Assembly: GCA_020746995.1 (NCBI GenBank)
Contig: JAGPXD010000001.1
Location: 186,001-250,000, forward strand
Direction: 5' to 3'
Length of the DNA stretch: 64,000 nt
Source of the DNA: Plectosphaerella cucumerina
Lineage: Eukaryota > Ascomycota > Sordariomycetes > Glomerellales > Plectosphaerellaceae
Shown: in pieces, positions 55,834 through 64,000 of the stretch
Layout of the letters: every line of letters starts with the position of its first letter
Position numbering within the stretch: position 1 is the stretch's first letter
Translations under genes and position numbers: made by a program
The notes under the pieces: model-generated
Databases searched by the model: none
Seen by the model: only the letters and a program-made list of their open reading frames with translations
Told to the model about the DNA's origin: nothing

Positions 55834-57014
55834 TAGGAGGGCAAGGAGACGACATCATTGGATGCTCGAGAAGAGCCGCCACAGCCGCATTATACTTTTA
55901 GCAAGCAGCAAGTCTGGAGTGGTCTAAGACAACGGCACACCAAAAGACTTGCCTGCAAGAGCCACAGAGCAAAACACAAGACGTCAACAAAAAGTACATA
56001 CAACACCGGGTATTCGCTGGTCGTCACCGACCCAACTACTAATCCAGCCCTTACTGGCTTATCTATGGGAGAGCGGACGGGATCCCGAGTTTTCCAGTAG
56101 GTATGGCCGTATGTACTAGAACGAGGTTTAGGGAGCACTCATGATGGTTCCAGACAAAGTCACAGCATGCATGCCTGACTCTTATGTCGTAGGAACACGC
56201 AATGTGATATGTCACAGGCTGGTAGTTCGTCCTACCTAGGCTCTCTTCGCATTCCCAGTCTGCGGGAATAGCCAGTGCGGGTCCTCTCGCGGCATCCTTG
56301 CGGCTTGTTGGTTTTTCGCATGCGCCCTTAGCTAGTGTTGATGCCGTAAGGCTAGATGGGCTTCTGTACCATGCCTCTTAAGGCAGTACTTGAGCGGACT
56401 TATAGGGACCTCCGGGGCGAATTCCCGAGCCAGGGGCAGCATCAGTTGTAGCGCAGTCGGTTGACCTCTTCAGCTCCCCCGGCCAATATTTAACTTCGGA
56501 TCCCGCGCATCCCAATCCTCTCCTCACACACCTCACTCATTGGCTGCATCTTCTCCCGGCCGACGTCTGCGTCGCAATCATACGACCTGCCGCCCGCCGA
56601 ACCAAGCTCACCGGCCGCGCCTACCTATCCGAGTATTGTGCAGCAGACAGGCGCACGCACCGAGATGGCGATGCCCGCCGCCCACTGATCCATCATCATA
56701 CCTCTCGGCTTGACCATCGCCTCTCGCCCCTACAGCTGAGGTCTTCGAACCAACCTTTCAACCAGTTGCCCAATTCAGATGGAGAGACCGCACAAATCCC
56801 AACTCGGGCCCGGTGGCCACGGAGACGGAAAGGTTCGTCGTCTCCTGCAACTCGTGTAGCCACCGAGTCAAGGTAAACCCTCGCTATTCATATTCTCGTA
56901 CCTAACCAGTCGCGCGTCCTCTTGTGTGGCACCTCCTCCGGTTATGACCTCTCGTCATACCCAGTAACAGAAAAGAAATCACAGTCGCGCTCCTCTGCCA
57001 AACGACAGCAAACC
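55834..57014. other. Convergent spacer without recognised gene
   Basis: 1.18 kb between the small secreted protein gene and the end of the giant gene, both of which end here. A short frame at 56848-56874 reads CNSCSHRVK and is followed by a donor-like GTAAAC, recalling the start of a Zn2Cys6 domain, but no continuation fits. A stretch near 56449-56470 resembles a tRNA D-arm only. No gene is called. Confidence 0.4.
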
Positions 57015-60000
57015 TTACGCAGTCTGTGCCACGAGCGGTGCCGCGACATACATCTGCTGCAGCTGCCCGACCAGGCCCGTCGGAACCGCGCCGCTCACCG
57101 CGTCCGCGTCCCAGCCCATGGCCTTCGCCCACCCAGCGACGGCCTGTGCCCCGGCCCCGACCCCGAGAGTAGGCGTCGCCCAGAACTTCTGCACATCCTC
57201 CCACGGCTTCGCAGGATCCGAGGGAGGCGGGGCGACCGGCGGAGTAGGGAGCCAGCCCTTGTTCTCCTGGGTGGTCGAGTCTGGGAAGGCCGGGGTCACG
57301 GGGACGTTCTGGAACTGGGATGCCACCGCGTCAAAAGCCGCGATCTGGTCTTGGCTGAGAATCGGCTGTGGCGGCAGGAACAGGACGCCCATCATCAGAG
57401 GCACCGTGGGGTCTGCCTGGCCGTCCAGCAACGTCGTGGAGCCGGTGGTCGGGTCGTTTGCCCCGTCGTCTGGCACACATTGTCAGCGGCTGTTGCTTTC
57501 TCCTCATCTGCGGTCATCCCGCAGCGACACGCGAACTTACAGGCATCCCACAAGGCCCTTGGTGCGTTGCTCACAACCGGCTGCAGCTTCCACTGGGGCT
57601 CGTAGTCCGCGCCCGGATCGCTCTCGAGTGTGATCGTCACCTCGAGGTTGGACGTGATCGGGGCCTGGTCCTTCCTGAGGTACATCGGTCGAGAGAAGAT
57701 GTTGGCCGTCGTCGAGGGGGGGTTGCAGGACTGCTGGGCCTTGGTGCCCGGATACACCGTCACCGTGCTGAGGGCAAAGACGGTCGCGATGGTGAAGCTG
57801 AACGTTCCGGCGTGGACCGCCCAGACCTGGGCGTCGTCGCCGCCGGGGCCTTGAGCGGAGGCGCTCTTCGCCGGCTCGCCCGCCCGCTGCAGCGCCTTGC
57901 CCTCTCTCGCCAGGCGAGCCGTGGCGGCCGCGTTAGAGCCGCTGGTCGGGAGAAGCCCGCTCTTGCAAGCGAACAGTTGCGGCACCGGGGCGACCGACGT
58001 CGCGCCCGGGCCGCCCTTCTGCTGGACGAGGTCATAGAAGTCGAGCAGGCTGATGGGCGCAGGGGCGACTTTCTGGCTGGAGCCGAAGTTGATGTCGAAC
58101 CCGAACACCCAGAAGTCGACGTGGCACGTCCCCGAGATGGGCGGCCCCTGAATCACCAGCGTCGCCCCGATCTCGACGCTGATGTGGATGGTCACGAACC
58201 AGAGGTCGAGACTGAACCGCACGCCGACGCTGACGCCGCCGCCGCCGAGGAACGTGAAGGGCTTGAAGTTGATGAGGAAGTCGGCGTACGCGTCAAAGAA
58301 GGCCTCCAGCACCCCAAGGCTGAGGGACGCGTGCATCATGACGCCCGCCATGGCCACGTTGGGCGTGATGGCAAAGTAAGACTGGCCCGTGATGGAGATG
58401 GGGCCGAGGGACCAGGCGATCTGGAGGCGCGGCGGGTTGGGGTACTGCGGCGGCGGCTGATAGTCCCGGTGGTAGCCTCCGATGGTGAACACCCAGTCGC
58501 CCTTTGTCTGCTGCGTCCCGTCCTTGAACCAGTAGTAGAGGGCGAAGCCTCCCGAGAGGTGGCAGAGGGGGTCGAGGATGTACGAGGACGGCGAGAGCTG
58601 CGCCTCGAAGAGGGCGATGCCCTTGTCCATGTCAATGGTCGCCATGAGGCCGAGCTCGACGTGGGCCAGCTTGAACTCGGCGTCGCTGGAGGGCACGTCG
58701 GCCACGGCCACGGCGTAGATGCCCACACGGACGCCCGTGTCCCACTCGACCACGGCCACGGCGGTGATATCGAGCATCTGGAACGCCGACACCGTCAGAC
58801 CGGCCCCGACCCAGAAGGAGTCGTTCACGGGGCTGAACCACTGCCCGCCGACGAGGGCCAGGATCGTATCCATGGTCGGGTCCCCGGTGACGCTCGGGAT
58901 GGGCGGCATGCTTATGAAGGGGAATGACGGGACCTCAGCGATGGTCGGCAGCTTGAGGGCGCTGTTGTAGCCGAAGCCGCCCGTCACGCCGGAGATAGTC
59001 GCGAACTCGAGCGTGATGAGGGGCCCCTCGAGCTTAGCGAAGACAAAGGCCGACTTGAACATGTGTCCCGACTTGGGGTCCTTGAGGTTCCCGTACCCCC
59101 CGGCGGCGAGGAACGCCCACGGGACGAAGCCGATGTCGACGCCTCCCGCGTAGTACGTTCCTTGCGGGAGGTTCTCCTGGAACAGGCCCCCCGCGATGGT
59201 CACCGGCGGCTTGTCGAACGACACGACCATGCCCTGGAGGGAGACGCCGATGCCGCCGTTCAGGGGCGTCGGGAAGTTGTTCTGCAGGTCGTATTGGCCG
59301 CCAAAGTGCATGTCGATGCTGAATCCCATCATCGACAAGCCGATGGGTCCGATGGCGACCTTGGCGTCCAGGCAGACCGACAGTGTCGAGTTTGTGAACT
59401 TGAGCCCGATGTTGGAGATGGAGAAGGGCCCGATGGACTTGTCCAGGGGCGCCTTGGTCGTGCCGCCGCCGGCATCTGCCGCGGTCTCGTCGGACGGCGC
59501 CGGGTCTCCGGCGGTGCCGCCTAAGACGACGGCCCCGTCCCGCTCCGGCTCCGACACCCTCAGCGGCCTGCTGCGCACGACGGAGTTGGGTCCATGCTTC
59601 CGCTGGTGCCGCGCGTGGGCCTTCAGCGCCGCGGTGGGAGGCGGGACGGCGGCGGCCTCCTCGGGGGTGGGCTTCGCGAAGACGTAGTCCAGCACGACGT
59701 CCTTGGAGCCTCCCTGCCCGTTCATGACGATGACAAAGTGGCACCCGGCCTCGACGATGACGTCGCCGTCCTGGTAGTCGCTCGCGTCCTTGGTGAGCTT
59801 GTAGTAGATGGGGTCGTCGCCGAGCTCCTTGTTCAGCAGCGCGACCTCGGCTTTGGTCAAGCCTGGCGGGCTGCCCTTGGCGGTGGTGTTGGAGGCGTCC
59901 TGCACCCACATGAAGTACATCTCGTCAAAGGGCTGCGTGAGGTCGCCGATGACGGGGACCTCGACAGAGGGGAGGCCGTGGCAGGCCAGCCTCAGGAAGC

Positions 60001-63000
60001 GCTTGGAGGGGGTTTTGGCCGGATCCCAGGTCGTGTCGCGGAACTGCAGGAAGGTAAAGGAGACCGGGCCGACGTTGACGGAGACGGTGAACAGAACAGT
60101 TTGGGGCGCGGTTGGGTCGTTGGTGTTGTTGGCGTTGTTGGCGTTGTTGGCGTTGTTGTCTAGCCTCTTGACCAGTATGTCGACGAGGTCTTTGGGGGTG
60201 TCCTTGTCACCCTCTGCGGCCTGCGTGTTCGGCTTTCCGACCAGGATATTTCCCACGCACGAGGGGAGGTTGACGGACCCGTCACCGGCGATGCTGTCGA
60301 GGATCTCCTGCACGGTGCACTGGTCCGAGCCGGCTCCGACCGAGGCGGTGAAGCTCCACGTGTTCTGGCCGGTGTACGAGAAGGCCAGGTCCAGCTCGAG
60401 CTTCCCGATGAGGAGGGCGCCGCTGAAGTCGAACCTCTTGGCCGGGTTCGTGCTGCCGCCGGTATTCTGGTACTGGTACTCCAGGTGGAGATGAAGCAGC
60501 TCGATGTGCTGGATCAGCGCGGTGGCGGCCGGCGCGGACGTGCTGTCGAAGAAGTCCAGGAAGTGAGCGCCCTGCATCCCTGGGCAATCCACGTCGGCCG
60601 CGACGTCGAAGCCCGCCTGCGTGTCGTACGACAGCCTGCCCACCAGCTCGATGGGCAGGATCTCGGCCCCGAAGGTTGCGTTCATCGCCGCGCCAAAGTC
60701 AAAGTTGAGAGAGAACACAGAGCTGGTGAAGTCGTAGCTCGCATCCAAGGAAAGCCTGGCGAGGTAGAACTTGGGAATGACATCGGACTGGGGCATACCG
60801 CACTCGATGGCGCCTTCAAAGGAGATGGAGGTGCTGCTCAGCTCGAGGGCGGCCATGAAGACTTCCGTGGGGACGCCGTCGGGGATGTTGATGACCTTTG
60901 TTTTACCTCCGGGGGACTTTGGGTCACTCGGGATCAGGTTTGCGAGATTCAGGCATGCTGCCCAGGTCGAGCCATCGTTGATGCTCGAGGGCTCAAAGGT
61001 CTCGTACGGCTCGTACTCTGGCAGCAACCTGTCATCGACACCAATCGCCGGAGGAGGAGCTGGAAATAACATGAAGTTAGCATGCCCGCATCCCAGTACG
61101 ATCCTTAGAAAAGGGGGTGGGGGGAGATGTTACGAGTCCAGAGCGAGCCCCTCAGCTTGCTTCCTTGACCACTAATCCAGGTGTACGTGAACAGGAAGAC
61201 GACCTTCTCCGGGGTCTGGTCGTCCGACTGGCCAAAGTTCACTCCCAGCTCGAGATCGACCCTCACGTTCTCGACCTGCCCGGTAGGCAGGCCATTGGCA
61301 TCCAAGGCGATTCCGAACATAATGCGCCGCAAAAGAGGCAGGTCAAAATTGGACCCGGCCGTGTTGAACATGTCCTCAAAGTCAAACTGGAGACCGGCTA
61401 GGGGCTTCTGCCTCCCTATCCACGCCATGATCTGGCCTAGGAGGCTTCCCTGGACGCTGGCAACGTAGTTGAACTGCAGCTCCAGGTTGAGCACGGTCCC
61501 GGCAAAGTCAAAGGTGACGATCGGCTGGACGTCGACGCCGTCGAGGCCGACCGACGTGGTGAAGATGAACTCCCACTCGTTCAGCGCACCGAGGGACTCG
61601 GCCGTGCACACCCACCCGCACTGCAACTTGGTGATCACCTTGATCGAGTTGATGGAGAAGCCGTTGAGGAAGCTGCCGATCCAAGAGTTCATGTTAGTGA
61701 TGGAGGGGCCGTCGGCCAGATACTGCGTCCGCAGCGTGGTCTTGTAGCCCTGCATGGGCTCGAACCAGAGGGCGTTCCTGGAGCCGTCGGACGTGTCCAA
61801 GTTGAAGCGGAGCTTGTCGCCGAGAGCCAGCTGCAGCAACTGAAGGGCGGGAAGCGCGGCGCCCCTCGTGCTTGCCGGGGCCAGAATGTCTATCAGGCTG
61901 AGCCCGGTCGACTGGGTGGCATCTTGCAGGCCGAGGATGAGCGAGTTCTGCCCCGGAACTGTGCTTGCGGGCCCCAGGCCCCAGTCAGACCCGACCTGCA
62001 AGGACGTGATGGTGGCCGCGGACGTGTAGGTGCGCCCGAGGGCAGGCATGGTGAAAGTGAAGGCGTCCACGTCTCCCGTCGTCGGGTCGGCCAGGACCTG
62101 CACCCCCGGCTGCTTGTCCGCGGACGCTCCGAGGCCGAGGGTGGCCACGAGCCAGCCTTGAAACTCGTCCTGGGCGTGGAGGGCGACGGGCACCGACGCT
62201 GTCGGGGTGTCTGCGAGAACGAGGCCCCGCATATGCAGCACCGACAGGAAGGGGTTCAGGCCGTCGGTGTTTGCGAGCACCTTGACCTCCGGGCCGGGGG
62301 GCGTGCTGTACTGCACGATGCTGGAGCAGATGAAGTAGTATGGCGACGCTAGAGGGGGCGCGTCGCCACGGAGAGGCGCTTGAGGAATAACATCGGTCGA
62401 CCCGTCTTGCGAGGCCTTGGAGCCCGTCTCCGCGTCCACCTCCTGGGGGTTCGGGTTGTGGTTCCCGTAGATCCAGAAGAACAGCTCGTTGGGGTTCGTG
62501 CCGCTGGACGCGCTGTACCAGTTTTGCTGGCTCTGGACGACCGAGTACGAGTACGTGCTCGTCTTCTGCTTCTTCACGTTCGGCTCCGTGACCTCGTCGG
62601 CCGGGTACGTCGAGATGGGGTGCGCGATCGCCTGCGTGTTCGCGATGGGCAGGGTCACCGTCGTGGGCGGGATGGCGTTGGGATCCGGCCACAGGACCGT
62701 GTCCTCGACGCTCGACTGGTACCGAACGCGTACGGTACCGTCGTTGTCGTTGTCCTGCGAGTCGACGCGGAACCACAGCAGCCTGTCCGAGTCGCTGACC
62801 AGCTTGTTCGGGGCTGTCTGGCGAGCGACGCCGACGCCGGCGTGCGCCGTCGGGGGCACGGGGGAGATGCGTCCCCAGGAGGCGGCGATGCGGGTGCGCA
62901 CCCAGTCCTTGGCGTCCAGGTCCTCCCAGGTGTTCTTCTGGTCAAGCCAGTCCGCCACCGGGTCCAGCAGCGTGACGCCGCTGTTCAGGACGAGGGGCGC

Positions 63001-64000
63001 GCTGGCCGCGACGTACGCCGCGGTCAGGGCGGCCCTGTACGTCTTGGCCACGGAGCCAGTCGACGTGAGGTTGGCCATGCTCATCTGGTCTGCCGAGTTC
63101 TTGGGGAAAGGCAGCCACATCAAGGCATCGCCAACGTTGGGGCCCTGCTGCTGCAGGAGGTAGTAGGGGAACTGGGTTGTGAGGAGCGGCTTGTGCCCTG
63201 CGTTGGCGACTGTGTTGCTGCACATCCAGCCCTCGACGTAGAGCATCAGCTCCCAGCCTGCGGGAAGGGTCAGAGGACTGCACAAGTACAGCACATGATG
63301 CCTACATGTAATGACGCAGGGCGGACCTACTCGGATGGCCGTTGCGCTCTGCCGTGCAGGCCACGAGATTGCGCGGGTTGAACATGCTGACCATTCGGAC
63401 CGGCGTCGACGACTTTGAGCCGTGATGGCTTGCCTTCACCGTCGTCACCGACGTCCCGGGCCCGGCGCGTGTCCCGTCGGTGCCTGTCCAGGACACGATG
63501 CTGTTCTCCTCCTGCCAGTGCATGTCCCCGGCAAAGTACTGCGACAGGCGAGGCGCGGCGCCGTTCTGCCCGGGCCAGATGATCACTATGACACGCGGAG
63601 TTAGTAAATTCCTTTTACGGCTGTATCAGGAGTCATCAGAAGTCTGTCTTGAGGGTTGATGCAGTAGCAGCACGTGGTACCCACGTGGAAACCAACTCGC
63701 GAGACAGACTCCGGATGACTCCTAACACAGCCTAATACCGTGATAAAGACCTCGGGGGTAACGGTACTGCAGGCGAGGGAGCTCTCGTTCTTCGCGGTTC
63801 CCTCGAGGTCGTCGACGATCTCGAACCCCTGGGGAGGGCCTATCACCCGCTTGCTGACGCCCACGACGTAGATGCCGGGCTGCCCCTGGGCCGGCGGGTT
63901 CGCGGCCACGAGGTCTGCCGGTCTGGAGAGCGCCTGGTACGTCTGGACCGTCGTCCGGCCCGTCGGCACCGTCAGGTCCGTCCCCGTCACCAGGTTTGTT
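57015..64000 (-). CDS. Giant protein: ComEC-like MBL fold plus DUF6603-like region, start outside window
   Basis: Exons in the window: 64000-63768 (continues to the right), 63585-63327, 63277-61134, 61059-57541 and 57469-57015, about 2,200 residues. Near the edge the protein shows the end of a metallo-beta-lactamase fold of the ComEC type: AKNESSLACMIIWPG, FAGDM (63521-63535), KASHHGSKSST (HHGS at 63417-63428) and ERNGHP (63332-63340). About 2,000 residues of beta-rich sequence follow. The part coded at about 59450-58050 (IGPIGLSMMGFSIDMHFGG, GGVDIGFVPWAFLAAGGYG, GGGGVSVGVRFSLDLWF) resembles DUF6603 proteins. The last exon adds a Pro/Ala-rich end. No signal peptide or helix is visible in this part. 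Function is unknown. The first intron is 182 bases and carries an inverted repeat. Confidence 0.82.
60118..60158 (-). repeat. Coding microsatellite, Asn-Asn-Ala repeat
   Basis: A nine-base unit (GTTGTTGGC on the plus strand) repeats about four times inside the giant gene and codes NNANNANNAN. It probably forms a flexible linker and can vary in length without frame loss. Confidence 0.85.
63619..63732. repeat. Imperfect inverted repeat inside an intron
   Basis: Arms 63619-63658 and 63693-63732, 40 bases each, match at 33 positions when one is reversed and complemented (shared core AGGAGTCATC and AGTCTGTCT). The 34-base loop contains CACGTGGTACCCACGTG, itself nearly palindromic. The element lies wholly inside the 182-base intron 63586-63767 of the giant gene. 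Confidence 0.85.

Noticed and set aside
56440..56530. tRNA-like D-arm sequence
   Set aside because: Only the D-arm-like GTAGCGCAGTCGGTT fits; no anticodon stem, T-arm or acceptor stem could be paired around it.
56800..56900. Possible Zn2Cys6 start (CNSCSHRVK) followed by a donor-like site
   Set aside because: No downstream exon supplies the remaining cysteines, and the giant gene ends just beyond on the other strand. At best a remnant.
57368..58927. 519-codon plus-strand open frame
   Set aside because: Opposite the giant gene's long exon; Arg/Glu/Gly-rich shadow.
63601..63767. Coding read-through of the giant gene past TGC at 63770
   Set aside because: The frame would run into the hairpin and a stop; joining at A|GTACCG restores the MBL pattern NESSLACMIIWPG.

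Overview
The window is nuclear DNA of a filamentous ascomycete, most likely a Sordariomycete. The genes are compact and GC-rich, with many 45-65 bp introns that have GT...AG borders and CTAAC or CTGAC branch sites. The gene set is typically fungal: ATG17, MED22, PNS1, PUS1, RIO1, an AA9 polysaccharide monooxygenase, a CE8 pectin methylesterase, a WSC-domain wall protein and a melanin-type naphthol reductase. The secreted plant-wall enzymes suggest a plant-associated or saprotrophic mould. The genus cannot be read from the sequence alone. I worked out every exon border by hand from reading frame, splice consensus and family continuity; none is checked against RNA.

Layout. 1-9.2 kb: 3' part of a large-subunit catalase, a trihydroxynaphthalene reductase (DHN-melanin pathway), a cysteine-rich single-pass membrane protein, a class-C beta-lactamase-like serine hydrolase, and an AA9 enzyme with a long acidic, cysteine-containing tail. 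9.2-11.5 kb: no gene seen. 11.5-25.9 kb: a GPI-anchored WSC protein followed by housekeeping genes (ATG17, choline-transporter-like PNS1, a protein ending in a degenerate riboflavin-kinase domain, a DUF7730-type protein, MED22, PUS1). 26-32.2 kb: a glycine-rich-domain protein, RIO1 kinase and a CofD/YvcK-like protein. 32.6-36.5 kb: a secreted GMC oxidoreductase interrupted by four stop codons, and a pectin methylesterase. 36.7-38 kb: a 7-TM protein whose gene contains two tiny exons. 38-40.5 kb: no gene seen. 40.5-46 kb: sugar transporter, aldo-keto reductase and secreted M14 carboxypeptidase. 47.6-54.2 kb: an unrecognised protein, a membrane-anchored TAP-type alpha/beta hydrolase, a DUF4396-type membrane protein and a second aldo-keto reductase. 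55.1-55.8 kb: a small secreted protein. 57-64 kb: a giant gene running off the right edge. It joins the end of a ComEC-like metallo-beta-lactamase fold to about 2,000 residues that resemble DUF6603 proteins. One of its introns is unusually long and carries an inverted repeat.

No biosynthetic cluster is evident; neighbouring genes mostly have unrelated roles. The items most worth following up are the giant MBL/DUF6603-like protein with its hairpin intron, the AA9 enzyme with its repeated acidic DDCP tail, the riboflavin-kinase-like domain that has lost its catalytic glutamate, and the GMC gene that is intact except for four stops.
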